From a virus, in IMG/VR virus record IMGVR_UViG_3300035670_000268, positions 1 to 54,638 of that record: DNA of 54,638 bases, one strand, 5' to 3'. Of this stretch, positions 8,657-17,073 are shown piece by piece. The notes below the pieces were generated by a model that was not told where the DNA came from, ran no database searches, and saw only the letters and a list, made by a program, of their open reading frames with translations. Every line of letters begins with the position of its first letter. Position 1 is the first letter of the stretch. The position numbers and the translations under genes are program-made.

Positions 8657-9115
8657 TTATGCCTTTCCTACTTGCTCACGCAAACGCTTTTCGATTTCTT
8701 CCAGCGTATGGGGGAGTTTGTAGTGGTCTTTTAGAATCCTCGCCCAGGTGGGTAGGTGTTCAATTTCGGGGGTGGCTTTGAACTGTTCTCCGTAGCAGTC
8801 GCATTCAATCCAAAGCGCTAACTTTTTGTTCTGTAGCGCTAAAGAGTAAACGATAAAGCTTAGGAAGATCCCTACCCACATCAACTCAGTAGGGAAGTCA
8901 ACAACCACCTGTAAACCCACAGACCACAGACAGCCTAAGAGTACAGTTAAGTACCAATGCAAGACGTGTCTGTACTCGTGTGCGTGGACTCCAGGATCGT
9001 TTTGATACTTGGGGTCTATACGCACGACGAAGCCGTTGGCTTTACCACCCGCGTTTTCTAACTCAGTGTATCGGAGCACCGTCGGGAACGGTGTCCACTT
9101 CAGTTGTAGGCTCAT
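8657..9115 (-). CDS. Membrane protein with HExxH metallopeptidase motif
   Basis: 152 aa. HEYRH at residues 46-50 fits the HExxH zinc signature of gluzincin metallopeptidases and stands at the start of a helix, as expected. Two hydrophobic segments follow (about 52-72 and 76-98). After them ECDCYGE (residues 104-110) offers a Glu as possible third zinc ligand. The layout resembles minimal M48/M56-type membrane peptidases, though it is very short. It overlaps the upstream gene by 53 bases in another frame; SD GAGG lies inside that gene. Activity is inferred; the motif alone can occur by chance. Confidence 0.55.
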   Translation of the reverse strand: MSLQLKWTPFPTVLRYTELENAGGKANGFVVRIDPKYQNDPGVHAHEYRHVLHWYLTVLLGCLWSVGLQVVVDFPTELMWVGIFLSFIVYSLALQNKKLALWIECDCYGEQFKATPEIEHLPTWARILKDHYKLPHTLEEIEKRLREQVGKA

Positions 9116-10172
9116 CAGCAGTAACCTCTTCGGTAGGGGCGGTAGCAGCAGCTAAACGCGTTTTGTAGTCATGGAGTAAACCAGAGACGTCAAAACGTCC
9201 TAAGTGCTGGTTTAACACCGCGGTTAACCAGAATTGCAATTGTGCATACGATTCGTTTGGCGTACCGTCTACCGTGGAGACTTTGAGTTGTGGTGACTCT
9301 TCGTCAGAGATAAACACGTTCAGCAACGCAAGTACCGTCGCGCCTGTGTCGTTGCGTTGTAAGCTCACTTGCATACCGATGTGGACTAAACCAGAGTCAT
9401 CCGCACTGCAGGCAGGACGGCTGATCTGTACGCGATCGCCTACGAACAGTACTTTGGTTTTTTCGATACCACAGCACCACAAACCTAAGTTCACCAACGC
9501 TTCGATGTTCGTGGCTTGTGAGTGGTACGCAGACACACTGATAAAGTAGCGTTGCTCGCCGGCTTGGACTAACACAAAACGGTTGGCTTCTGGATTGTAC
9601 ACACCAAGCTCCGCTGTTAAGATCTCTTCTGCAACGTCCAGTGTTGGGTAGTCACGTGCGAAGATCTTAAACCCCGCTACACCTTTTTTGGTGTTGCCTT
9701 GCTCGTCTGCGGTTTCACCAGGTAAGTCCACCAAAGTTGGTTGAGCCTTCACGGTGTCTGGTAGTAACAGAGGGGTACCCCCATACAGACCTGTGAAGTT
9801 TACGTCGTTATGGACGTAACCTAACACTTTACGTGCGACGTACACCGCGTAATGTGGTAAGTAACCCAACGCGTGACCGTTGACGTCTACGTCTTGGTTT
9901 AGATACGTTGCGTAGCAAGGTTCCTGACCGAATTCGAAGAAAGCCCCGACCGTGACCTTACAACCGAAACGGGGTTCTAGTTCTTTTTCTAAGTCGGCCG
10001 ATACAACCGTACCCACTTCGGTTTCGTCGTTGAAGTTAAAGGCGGCTGGGATGCTACGTTCGTCGATTACGGTCTCACCGTCTTTTTCTGTCTGCACAGA
10101 GGTGGTTAGATGTACAACCACAAATGGTTTAGCAGGTTCAAACGTAGTGTAGTTTAAAAATAAAGATTCCAT
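9063..10172 (-). CDS. Hypothetical protein, 369 aa
   Basis: Acidic, mixed alpha/beta protein without TM or signal peptide. It begins MESLFLNYTTFEPAKPF and ends with a disordered Thr/Glu-rich tail (about residues 340-369), the part that overlaps the next gene. Six scattered Cys residues (including WCCGIE) form no metal motif I know. SD GGAG is 8 bases before ATG. It begins the leftward run after the 10219-12448 genes. No family recognised. Confidence 0.65.
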   Translation of the reverse strand: MESLFLNYTTFEPAKPFVVVHLTTSVQTEKDGETVIDERSIPAAFNFNDETEVGTVVSADLEKELEPRFGCKVTVGAFFEFGQEPCYATYLNQDVDVNGHALGYLPHYAVYVARKVLGYVHNDVNFTGLYGGTPLLLPDTVKAQPTLVDLPGETADEQGNTKKGVAGFKIFARDYPTLDVAEEILTAELGVYNPEANRFVLVQAGEQRYFISVSAYHSQATNIEALVNLGLWCCGIEKTKVLFVGDRVQISRPACSADDSGLVHIGMQVSLQRNDTGATVLALLNVFISDEESPQLKVSTVDGTPNESYAQLQFWLTAVLNQHLGRFDVSGLLHDYKTRLAAATAPTEEVTADEPTTEVDTVPDGAPIH

Positions 10173-10218
10173 TAAAAAAGCTCCAATGCCTGGGGTTAGT
10201 TGAACAAAGTATTACGCT

Positions 10219-10908
10219 TTATTTGTTTTTTCTTACTCGGGTCATGTACGTGCTCACGCCTTCGTTAGCCGCGTGTAGAAAAAGTTCCCTGTTGGTGCGG
10301 TGAGTAAAGTGTCGGTAGTGGATCACTAATTCACCGATCCCAGAAATCGCCCTTAAACGATTAATCAACATTTCGGATGGTTTATAACCCACGGCTCTCA
10401 ACCTACGCTCTATTCGTTTTTTACACGACTGAGCATCCACCAGACACAATTCGACCGGTTCGTGTTGCGTCACGTCGCCGTCCAGAGTCTGTGTTTTTAC
10501 CCCCAGATGCAGGCGCTGCATCGCCACCCATGGAACCAGAGAAACGATGAGTTCCTCGTTCGGTTTCAACTGAGCAATCAATAGGTTGATTTTTGCCACA
10601 AAATCACCATACGCTTTGGTCGGTTTGTTTTCCGGGAGACCTTTAAACACGGCGGTTAGATACGTGGCTAGTCGTTTTGTGTTAGCGAGCGCTTTCTCTG
10701 TAGGTTGAGTTTCTTCCACCGATAAAATACATACGAGGGTGGCAGGATGGTAGTGTTTAAGGTTTCCTCCCACACGCAACCACACGTGGTGTGTCCAATC
10801 GGTTAACTCGGGTGTATTCACTCGAACCCCTACGTCACCAGAACGTAAAATTTGTACTCTGGAACCTCTAGGGACGAGTGCTAGGGTGGTCTGTTCTACA
10901 GTAGTCAT
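10219..10908 (-). CDS. Hypothetical protein, 229 aa
   Basis: The frame is open from 10941, but ATG 10906-10908 has a strong AGGAGGAG SD lying inside the end of the upstream gene and sits one base beyond that gene's stop, so this start is chosen. The protein is basic at the C-terminus (KKRIERRLRAVGYKPSEM, and a final Arg/Lys-rich helix), which might bind nucleic acid; that is inference. Family not recognised. Confidence 0.65.
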   Translation of the reverse strand: MTTVEQTTLALVPRGSRVQILRSGDVGVRVNTPELTDWTHHVWLRVGGNLKHYHPATLVCILSVEETQPTEKALANTKRLATYLTAVFKGLPENKPTKAYGDFVAKINLLIAQLKPNEELIVSLVPWVAMQRLHLGVKTQTLDGDVTQHEPVELCLVDAQSCKKRIERRLRAVGYKPSEMLINRLRAISGIGELVIHYRHFTHRTNRELFLHAANEGVSTYMTRVRKNK

Positions 10909-10909
10909 C

Positions 10910-11401
10910 TCAAACTCCTCCTTTGGTTTTAGGACGAGCAACCTCTAACAAAAAGCGAAGGTACGACTCGTACTTAAACTTAACGCCTGCGAACTCTTTG
11001 GACCAGAACTGCGTGGGGCCTTCGAAATTCGCTGGGGTTTTCTCCCAGTGTAATAATTCCACATCGGAGTACGAACGTTCGTTTTTCACACGACACATTA
11101 AAGAGAGGAGTTTTGTGGTATTACCGGGACGGTTACGTCGATAGTACACACGTGGCGTTAAAGCGCCTCCAATAACGTAGGAGCACGTATCTGCAGCTAA
11201 CCAATACTTAGGTAGCTCTTTTTTAAAGAACGACTCTAATTGCGTTACAGAGCTTTCTACGTCAAGTTTAGGACTGTACAGAAAGAGCAGTGCTCCATCT
11301 GCGTCTGTGAACAGGATGGCTCCGTGCGGACAATCCCATAGGACGTGGTCAGAAACCACTGTACCGTCTGGGTAGTCGGTACGATTTGGATTTAAAGGCA
11401 T
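10910..11401 (-). CDS. Hypothetical protein, 163 aa
   Basis: Soluble, mixed composition, starts MPLNPNRTDYPDGTVVSDHV. SD AAAGGA precedes ATG. Translation of the next gene (ATG 10908) is probably coupled to this one. Aromatic-rich C-terminal half (FKYESYLRFLLEVARPK). Family not recognised. Confidence 0.65.
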   Translation of the reverse strand: MPLNPNRTDYPDGTVVSDHVLWDCPHGAILFTDADGALLFLYSPKLDVESSVTQLESFFKKELPKYWLAADTCSYVIGGALTPRVYYRRNRPGNTTKLLSLMCRVKNERSYSDVELLHWEKTPANFEGPTQFWSKEFAGVKFKYESYLRFLLEVARPKTKGGV

Positions 11402-11423
11402 GATTAGTAGTTCCTTTTGTTAG

Positions 11424-11448
11424 CCTAGGGAGGGGAAACCTCCCTAGG
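11424..11448 (-). terminator. Hairpin between leftward genes, possible attenuator
   Basis: CCTAGGGAGG pairs with CCTCCCTAGG around GGAAA. It follows the stop of the 327-aa gene but has no clear U run, so partial termination or 3'-end protection is likelier than full termination. The next gene's SD is 10-15 bases further on. Confidence 0.5.
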
Positions 11449-11464
11449 GAACTGGAGTAATGGG

Positions 11465-12448
11465 TTAAGCGATCAGTTGTTGGATGATCGAGTCTAACAA
11501 TTCATCTGGGAAGCGCTGTTCTGGAGCGGTAGCTTGGTAATACAGCGTCTCGTAATTAGCTCGAACAACCTCCGGAACGACACCCAAAGGCAGTAACCGT
11601 AAATAAACATAACCGCAGTCATCAGCGGTCCCACCACCAACTATTAGAGTGACATTTACTTTATCGGCCTGGAGCTGGTAAATCACCTTACCTTCTTGCT
11701 GACGGAGGGTCTCGTTAAACAGACTAAGACGTCTGTTTAAACCTTCTACGAGTTTGGCAACTACTTCGAACTCACTGGAACTAGGGACAGAAATCCACAA
11801 CGGTCTGATCCCTAGTAAGACCACGCGGTTTTTTACTTCAGTCTCGGGTTTTGAATTTGAGGGTGTAGGACCGACATAGCAGTAATGTGGAGTGGGGTCG
11901 CGTACTACCCAATACCGACTACCCGCAACGTCTACGTATTTCGTTCCAGTACCACACAGAAATTCCTGAGTCGGAGCTACGTCAAACAACCTCCAATGTA
12001 CCAAGCTAGACCTTGTATCAAAGACGTTGGATGTTGCAGTGTTTTGTATTACGGTGTCTAACGTTGGACGTAGATCTCGCTGCTCACCGAAAATACTCTC
12101 ACTGATCGGAGTATACACTAAGTGCACACCTTTCTCTAAAAGTTCTTGGTCTCCTTCGTACATACGGTCTGGAGTATGTAGAAAGTGATGTTCCACCGTC
12201 CAATCGAACTGAATTACCGCAATGTAGTTTAACGGCGCATCAGCTTTGTTGATGTACTGGACTTTGAAGTGTTGTAAGTCCTTTGAGAGCAGATCTTCCC
12301 GTAGTTCGGGGGGTGTGTTACGTAACAGATCCATGAACGTCGTAAACATTCCGTTGTCAGTTTTCTTCTCGATTCGTTCGAAGAACTCTAATGCCGTTGG
12401 GTAGCCGACGTTGTTTACAAATTGACTTAGTTGGATGTCTTGGCGCAT
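11465..12448 (-). CDS. Hypothetical protein, 327 aa
   Basis: Soluble protein, starts MRQDIQLSQFVNNVGYPTAL. A helical N-terminal 60 residues is followed by a beta-rich body. The start overlaps the upstream membrane-protein gene by 22 bases, with GGGGG as SD. The hairpin at 11424-11448 follows its stop. No motif I can name. Confidence 0.65.
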   Translation of the reverse strand: MRQDIQLSQFVNNVGYPTALEFFERIEKKTDNGMFTTFMDLLRNTPPELREDLLSKDLQHFKVQYINKADAPLNYIAVIQFDWTVEHHFLHTPDRMYEGDQELLEKGVHLVYTPISESIFGEQRDLRPTLDTVIQNTATSNVFDTRSSLVHWRLFDVAPTQEFLCGTGTKYVDVAGSRYWVVRDPTPHYCYVGPTPSNSKPETEVKNRVVLLGIRPLWISVPSSSEFEVVAKLVEGLNRRLSLFNETLRQQEGKVIYQLQADKVNVTLIVGGGTADDCGYVYLRLLPLGVVPEVVRANYETLYYQATAPEQRFPDELLDSIIQQLIA

Positions 12449-13074
12449 AAAGCCCCCATTTGTTCGGTGCTTAAAAAGATGGTCGACTTACCTCTAGTTA
12501 ATTGCCGGATTCTTTCGTTGTTGAGAATCACACCTGGCCACTCCGTCGTGTGCAGATCGTGATAAAAGTTACCTGCGTTAATCGCGCTTTGGTAATCAAA
12601 CAACAACAAAGACAACCTAGCGTGATCTAGAGTAGTCCACGTCTTCTCGAATTCCTGGATGTCTTTGATCAGTATTGACATACGGTACTGGTATTGACTG
12701 ACCGCGGATAACGTAGCCTGCTGGTCTAACAAAACCGTCAGTACCGTTTTTAAGTACTTCTGTGGGTTGGTTTCGTTTGACAACAACACATTAAGGAGTG
12801 AAGTCGCGTAAGGATCACGCATCAACCGACCGGTGTATGCGTTGTAATAGTACTCTAACGGGACTGGGTGTTTAGCTGGCTCCTGAACCACCTCGCTTTC
12901 GCAAACCTCTGAAGTAGGTGGTGTTCCTGCTAAGGTCTTGTAATCGTCAAACGAGAGACTCCCGGATTCTTTCTTCGCGTCCTCTAAACTCTTACGAGCG
13001 CGGATGGCCATGAACAGACATACGAGTAGGAAGACCGTTCCTGCAATAAAACCCAACCAATCTAAGTAACGCAT
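12427..13074 (-). CDS. Single-pass membrane protein, unknown
   Basis: 215 aa with an N-terminal TM helix (residues 6-25, WLGFIAGTVFLLVCLFMAIR) followed by Arg/Lys, so the bulk is probably cytoplasmic. The rest is helical with many Leu/Gln. SD GGAGG. It overlaps the 327-aa gene downstream by 22 bases and follows the 149-aa gene by one base, so these form one coupled unit. Confidence 0.65.
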   Translation of the reverse strand: MRYLDWLGFIAGTVFLLVCLFMAIRARKSLEDAKKESGSLSFDDYKTLAGTPPTSEVCESEVVQEPAKHPVPLEYYYNAYTGRLMRDPYATSLLNVLLSNETNPQKYLKTVLTVLLDQQATLSAVSQYQYRMSILIKDIQEFEKTWTTLDHARLSLLLFDYQSAINAGNFYHDLHTTEWPGVILNNERIRQLTRGKSTIFLSTEQMGALCAKTSN

Positions 13075-13075
13075 C

Positions 13076-13525
13076 TTACACCTCCAAAAAGTCTGTACTC
13101 TGTGGAGTGAACCGTTCTGGCTCGTCGCTAAACACCACTTGGTACAACCAGGTGTTCATCCACTGTTGTGTGTTTAAGTGCGGTAATACACTCACGCACT
13201 CTGGATCTAAAGGAACCAACGACACCGTGGTGTCAAAGTCCCCTTCACTCCAGAACTCGTGTAACGACGCTGGGATCTCTAACACACCCCCTTTATCCAG
13301 GATTAAGTGTTGATCTCTCAGTAACTCTACAATCCGTTCTAACACCAACCCAGGGTGGTTAAATTCACCGTCTTCATTACGGGGGGTAAGGATCACTAAG
13401 TCAGGTAGCTCGTAGTCTTTCAGTCCTACGGTATAACCGCCAATCGCTTCATACACGGCTACAGCGTAGCCGTTCTCCTGCACACAGCGTTCTAACTCTA
13501 ACGCTTCTTTTTCACTGACAGTCAT
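13076..13525 (-). CDS. Hypothetical acidic protein, 149 aa
   Basis: ATG 13525 is chosen over the longer frame (13558) because AAGGAG is well placed upstream and the ATG overlaps the preceding stop as ATGA (13522-13525). Strongly acidic with short beta segments (YAVAVYEAIGGYTVGLKDYE). The low pI would suit a protein-binding or DNA-mimic role, but nothing proves it. Family not recognised. Confidence 0.6.
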   Translation of the reverse strand: MTVSEKEALELERCVQENGYAVAVYEAIGGYTVGLKDYELPDLVILTPRNEDGEFNHPGLVLERIVELLRDQHLILDKGGVLEIPASLHEFWSEGDFDTTVSLVPLDPECVSVLPHLNTQQWMNTWLYQVVFSDEPERFTPQSTDFLEV

Positions 13526-13731
13526 TTTACCACTCCTTTTTGTTCGGTACACGACCACACGACTTTTTTATCTCTCAGCCCGTACAACGGCGTGGCATCT
13601 ACTGCATGTCGGTGTTCTTTAGCAATCGCGTTGCACTCAGTAAGCGAGCTGGTGTGAATTACTACAGTGCTACTGGAATTGCCATCTGTGTTGACTAGGA
13701 AAATAGTTAATATTAAAATCCACGTACTCAT
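13522..13731 (-). CDS. Small exported or membrane-anchored protein
   Basis: 69 aa beginning MSTWILILTIFLVNTDGNSS: a short hydrophobic N-terminus that could be a signal peptide or anchor. The remainder has two Cys residues (ECNAIAKE, WSCTE), which could form a disulphide in the periplasm. SD AAAGGAGAG is ideal. The stop overlaps the next ATG. Confidence 0.6.
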   Translation of the reverse strand: MSTWILILTIFLVNTDGNSSSTVVIHTSSLTECNAIAKEHRHAVDATPLYGLRDKKVVWSCTEQKGVVK

Positions 13732-13762
13732 GGGTACTCTCCTTTTTTTTGTTTAGTTGTTA

Positions 13763-14149
13763 CTAACGAGGTACGAACACGTCGTCTAATGACAATCCTG
13801 TTTCCGCTAGTATGCCTGCTTTGGTTTTCACTTCGAAAATCCATTCATCGGGAATGGGTAGTGTTAGGGGGTGGACAAACCGACGACCGAACGTCATCAA
13901 ACAGTACGTATCGAATTGAAACTCAGCGGAGTTCCAGACCCCCTCGCGTTCTAAGGTTTTCTCCCCTTCAAGGATCTTCTTCACGATCCCTTTTGCAAAA
14001 GGCGTGCAGCGAGGAAGCATTTTCTTTAAATACCGACACAACCACGTAGGACGGTCAAACGAAAGCTTAGCTTGCTTGGTGTTTTCATACGCGATGTGTT
14101 GTGCTAACAGAGTCGTGGTTAACAACTCTTTGGTGTTCAGTTTGCTCAC
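13763..14149 (-). CDS. Hypothetical protein, 128 aa
   Basis: GTG start at 14149 overlapping the upstream TGA (GTGA at 14146-14149), with AAAGGA 9 bases before it. Basic, helical first half (KQAKLSFDRPTWLCRYLKKM), more acidic C-terminus. No domain recognised. Confidence 0.6.
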   Translation of the reverse strand: MSKLNTKELLTTTLLAQHIAYENTKQAKLSFDRPTWLCRYLKKMLPRCTPFAKGIVKKILEGEKTLEREGVWNSAEFQFDTYCLMTFGRRFVHPLTLPIPDEWIFEVKTKAGILAETGLSLDDVFVPR

Positions 14150-14547
14150 GTCGTAAAGTCCTTTAAAGGTAAACGTGTTCCGGTGTGGGACAAGTTATCA
14201 CGAAACACCAACACCTCCACACTCCACTCCAACTGAATCAGTGAGTGTTTGGTGATTGTCGGTACGTAATACGCCACACCGTAACGTTTTGCTAAAAATG
14301 CTGCGGAGTCTGGTAATGGGTAGTTAGGGTCTTCCATCAACACAAACCCATTTGGGAGGGGTCCTAAAAGCACACCTCCTAATTCAAGGTTGATTTTGGA
14401 ATAGAGGACTTCAGAAGAAACCACTGGCAATTCCGTTTGTTTTCGTAGGTTCTCCGAGCTCACGTTTGGGTTGTGTGCCAGTAAATAGACCGGCACTTTC
14501 AACTGGCGTAGGAAGTTGTCTACTATAGCTAATTCACGTACTGTCAT
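14146..14547 (-). CDS. Hypothetical protein, 133 aa
   Basis: The frame is open from 14610, but ATG 14547 has AAGGAT correctly spaced and lies 4 bases after the upstream stop, so it is preferred. Mixed alpha/beta with hydrophobic strands (VPVYLLAHNP, GFVLMEDPNYPLP). No family recognised. Confidence 0.6.
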   Translation of the reverse strand: MTVRELAIVDNFLRQLKVPVYLLAHNPNVSSENLRKQTELPVVSSEVLYSKINLELGGVLLGPLPNGFVLMEDPNYPLPDSAAFLAKRYGVAYYVPTITKHSLIQLEWSVEVLVFRDNLSHTGTRLPLKDFTT

Positions 14548-14551
14548 TCGG

Positions 14552-15019
14552 TTATCCTTTTTGTGGGGAATCGTCAAACAACTCAGCGATCCACTTGGGT
14601 TGGTTTTCAAGTGGTGGGGTTACAAATTCTACCGGTAGGTTTAAGAACGCAGCAAACTGTTCGGAGTCCGACTTCACGATCCCTAAAGCCACTAACGTCT
14701 CACCTAACATTACACGCACCTCTTGTGGGTCGGTGGTATATAAAACCTTAGCGATGTGGTATTGTTCTTCGGTGGCGTCGTTCGTACGTACGTCAGATGC
14801 GAGGTCGTACGCAAACTCGAAGTAACGGTCAGCGACAGTCTGTTCGAGCGTCTTCAATGCCGACAGGATGTAACGCCTCATTCTGAACAGATATTGGCTC
14901 TGCAATTCTTTTAGTCGAGCTTCTTCACGAGACTTCTTTGTGAACAACCCACTGCCGAATAACCCTAAGGTACGGGTCGCTGTATTGTTTACTCTTTGGT
15001 GGTTAGGTTTGCGTTTCAT
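14552..15019 (-). CDS. Hypothetical protein, 155 aa
   Basis: Basic N-terminal 50 residues (MKRKPNHQRVNNTATRTLG, then KKSREEARLKELQ), followed by an acidic helical C-terminal region. ATGA overlap (15016-15019) with the Cys-motif gene upstream. A nucleic-acid-binding N-terminus is possible. Family not recognised. Confidence 0.6.
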   Translation of the reverse strand: MKRKPNHQRVNNTATRTLGLFGSGLFTKKSREEARLKELQSQYLFRMRRYILSALKTLEQTVADRYFEFAYDLASDVRTNDATEEQYHIAKVLYTTDPQEVRVMLGETLVALGIVKSDSEQFAAFLNLPVEFVTPPLENQPKWIAELFDDSPQKG

Positions 15020-15747
15020 TCGAACAATTTCCTTATTGGTAGTTTGTGGAAGTGTAAGAGGTGTTTCATTTCCTCTTCGGTGTATTCTTTCTCACACAAC
15101 ACGACTAAACTGAGGTTCTGTGTGTTGATGCGGTACAGACGGGACTTATCCACGCGTTCACTTACTCGCGTTTGGTACACGTGGTCAGGTGTGTTTAATA
15201 CTCCAACTTCAATAATTTGGAATTCCAAACTACGTATCGCTCGTCTGAGGTACGCGTGATCTTCTTCTGCAATCACGTAAGGTACTAGATCTTCTTCTAC
15301 TGTTATGTAGGGAAAAGCGTTCCGCGATACTTGTTCGTACAACTCGTTCTCTAACTCTTTGAGAGGACGATACATTTCACAAAGGTTCTCTCCGTATTCA
15401 AATTCATACCAACGGTGTGCGGTTCTGTAATGGCTACCGTCGTCCTTCTCGACAGGTTTGGTTGCTGAGAAAATAGACAGCGCCATACGACGACTATTCA
15501 CACCAGAGACGTACTCGGCGGTAGAGAGTTTCTGACACTCAGGACAAAGCATACAACCGATGTCCTCTCCTAATGACTTCAGTTGTCTTTGCTCGGACTG
15601 TCGTTCTTGATGGCTTTCTAAAATGAATGCTTTAATGCAGCATGAAGGGTAACCGTAATAGATACCACGGTAGACCCAATTTATCAAACGCCAAGCGCCT
15701 AATTGTGAAGCATTTACTTTTAATTGGTTTAATTCGATTTCATTCAT
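15016..15747 (-). CDS. Cysteine-motif protein of unknown function (GYPxCC...CxxCPxC)
   Basis: 243 aa. The N-terminal third holds GYPSCCIKAF (Cys36, Cys37) and GCMLCPEC (Cys65, Cys68, Cys71). The pattern GYPxCC-hydrophobic-xxF with a later CP-type Cys cluster occurs in uncharacterised phage proteins as I recall them, and it suggests a bound zinc or iron-sulphur centre. The C-terminal part is Glu-rich and helical. It is the first gene of its leftward operon: the promoter element at 15787-15809 lies about 40 bases upstream, and SD GAGG is 6 bases before ATG. Confidence 0.65.
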   Translation of the reverse strand: MNEIELNQLKVNASQLGAWRLINWVYRGIYYGYPSCCIKAFILESHQERQSEQRQLKSLGEDIGCMLCPECQKLSTAEYVSGVNSRRMALSIFSATKPVEKDDGSHYRTAHRWYEFEYGENLCEMYRPLKELENELYEQVSRNAFPYITVEEDLVPYVIAEEDHAYLRRAIRSLEFQIIEVGVLNTPDHVYQTRVSERVDKSRLYRINTQNLSLVVLCEKEYTEEEMKHLLHFHKLPIRKLFE

Positions 15748-15786
15748 GGGAACCTCGATGTCTTAGAGTTGACTTGTCCCAACGAT

Positions 15787-15809
15787 GATATATACCTGTA
15801 TTTAATTCC
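15787..15809 (-). promoter_or_regulatory. Leftward promoter element, copy 1
   Basis: Leftward strand GGAATTAAATACAGGTATATATC, matching the element at 24132, 47030 and 51465 (core TATAGGTATTTAATATC) with T-to-C at one position and two fewer bases. It lies after the terminator of the 15857 gene and ahead of the 243-aa gene. Confidence 0.6.
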
Positions 15810-15817
15810 ATAGGGAC

Positions 15818-15846
15818 AAAAAAAAGAGGAGACCGAAGTCTCCTCT
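15818..15846 (-). terminator. Intrinsic terminator with CGAA loop
   Basis: AGAGGAGAC pairs with GTCTCCTCT around a CGAA tetraloop, with an 8-base A run (15818-15825) giving the U run of the leftward transcript. It ends the long leftward unit whose last gene is 15857-16201. Confidence 0.9.
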
Positions 15847-15856
15847 ACGCACATCA

Positions 15857-16201
15857 CTAAAAGAACACATCCGTCGTGTAGTCAATACGAATCGATAAAC
15901 GTACCGGAGACACTCCCTCGGCTGTCTGCGCGTACATCACTGGCTCTCCTTCTAACGTGAGGGAGATTGTGTTGTGTTCTCTTTTCAACTTCACCCAAAC
16001 AACCAGAGTATGTACGCCATCGCCACTCTTTGCCACGATTTTCAAACCGATCGGTTTATACCCTACGACCAACCCGTTGTACGTATCGCATTGAACGACG
16101 TTGGGTTGGCCTAACGGAGTATTTATTAGTTCGGTCGATACAACCGTCAGTAGGTTAACGTCTTCTGCCAAAGCAGAGACTGAATTGAAAGTGATGTTCA
16201 T
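15857..16201 (-). CDS. Small beta-rich protein, paralogue group A
   Basis: 114 aa, predicted almost all beta strand. The C-terminal part (SLTLEGEPVMYAQTAEG... then PVRLSIRIDYT) aligns by eye with the end of the 18758-19111 product (SLFLEWVGDPLGFTIATPDG... then PVEVKFKLAVEYT), indicating paralogy. Last gene of its operon; its start lies 47 bases inside the preceding gene. SD AGGAGACC. Function unknown. Confidence 0.6.
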   Translation of the reverse strand: MNITFNSVSALAEDVNLLTVVSTELINTPLGQPNVVQCDTYNGLVVGYKPIGLKIVAKSGDGVHTLVVWVKLKREHNTISLTLEGEPVMYAQTAEGVSPVRLSIRIDYTTDVFF

Positions 16202-16532
16202 TCTGGTCTCCTAGTTTTGTGGTACGAACACCCAATCCGTCGTTAGTCGTAAAAAACATCTCTGGGACCGGCGTGCCAACAACAGGACGACAAAGTATTT
16301 GTACTCTGCTCACTTCCTGTCGCTTGCTATTCACAGTGAGTTCAAAGTCGGCTGTGTGAGTTTCACCGCGATAGTCCACCATAGCACGAATCTGCAACAC
16401 GTCACCATCGTTAGCAACCAAAGGAAGCGGCGTTTGGATTCTGAGCACAGGTATGTTCGATACTTCTGTGCTAGGATTTCTGGGAGTCAGTAACTCCATA
16501 GAAAAACGTTTTAAATCTACTTTTACATTCAT
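16155..16532 (-). CDS. Small beta-rich protein, possible paralogue group A
   Basis: 125 aa, begins MNVKVDLKRFSMELL and ends in a beta strand (HHFQFSLCF) plus GRRR. The opening and overall strand pattern resemble the products of 17074 and 18758, though identity is low. Overlaps the next gene by 47 bases. SD AAGGG. Function unknown. Confidence 0.55.
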   Translation of the reverse strand: MNVKVDLKRFSMELLTPRNPSTEVSNIPVLRIQTPLPLVANDGDVLQIRAMVDYRGETHTADFELTVNSKRQEVSRVQILCRPVVGTPVPEMFFTTNDGLGVRTTKLGDQNEHHFQFSLCFGRRR

Positions 16533-16535
16533 AGT

Positions 16536-17069
16536 TTAGTTACCCTTCTGCTGTGCTAGAATCTCGGATTCCTTGGTAAACCAATTTAGGGTGTTTGTTT
16601 TCTCTATGACTTCAGAGATCGGGCGTGACGGTAGGTCATTAAACATCTCTTTGCATAACAACACAGTACCGCGAAAGACACGATCCACACTGACAAACAC
16701 CAACGGCCCTTCTCGGTGATGGAACCGGATCTCTTTCTGCTCCCACCCGTGTAGGTGAAATAAACCGACTGGACTTAACTGGAAAAGTTCCACGTCTGTC
16801 AGTAAGGCTCTCGGTAGAGGGAGATATGCCGGGTATTGCAAGATCGGACGCATTGTCTGTTTGTGTTTACGGTCCTTCGCTCTGTCTTTTACCAGCTGAG
16901 CGTAACGTTCTTTGCGAAGGTTTGTGTTAAACTTACGAGCGTGCCGTTTCACACGTCTGAGGAGTAACTCCCTTTGACTTTCGTGGTAGTTCTCCTCTAC
17001 TAAAGAGAGTAGTTCTTTATACCGTTCTATAGATAGGACTACTAGCTGAGGATTTGGATTTACGTTCAT
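16536..17069 (-). CDS. Hypothetical basic protein, 177 aa
   Basis: The first half is strongly basic and helical (RRVKRHARKFNTNLRKERYA, then KDRAKDRKHKQ), likely to bind nucleic acid or a polyanion. The second half is compact and beta/alpha with His-rich HLHGWEQKEIRFHHREG. SD AAGGAG. No family recognised. Confidence 0.6.
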   Translation of the reverse strand: MNVNPNPQLVVLSIERYKELLSLVEENYHESQRELLLRRVKRHARKFNTNLRKERYAQLVKDRAKDRKHKQTMRPILQYPAYLPLPRALLTDVELFQLSPVGLFHLHGWEQKEIRFHHREGPLVFVSVDRVFRGTVLLCKEMFNDLPSRPISEVIEKTNTLNWFTKESEILAQQKGN

Positions 17070-17073
17070 TCGT

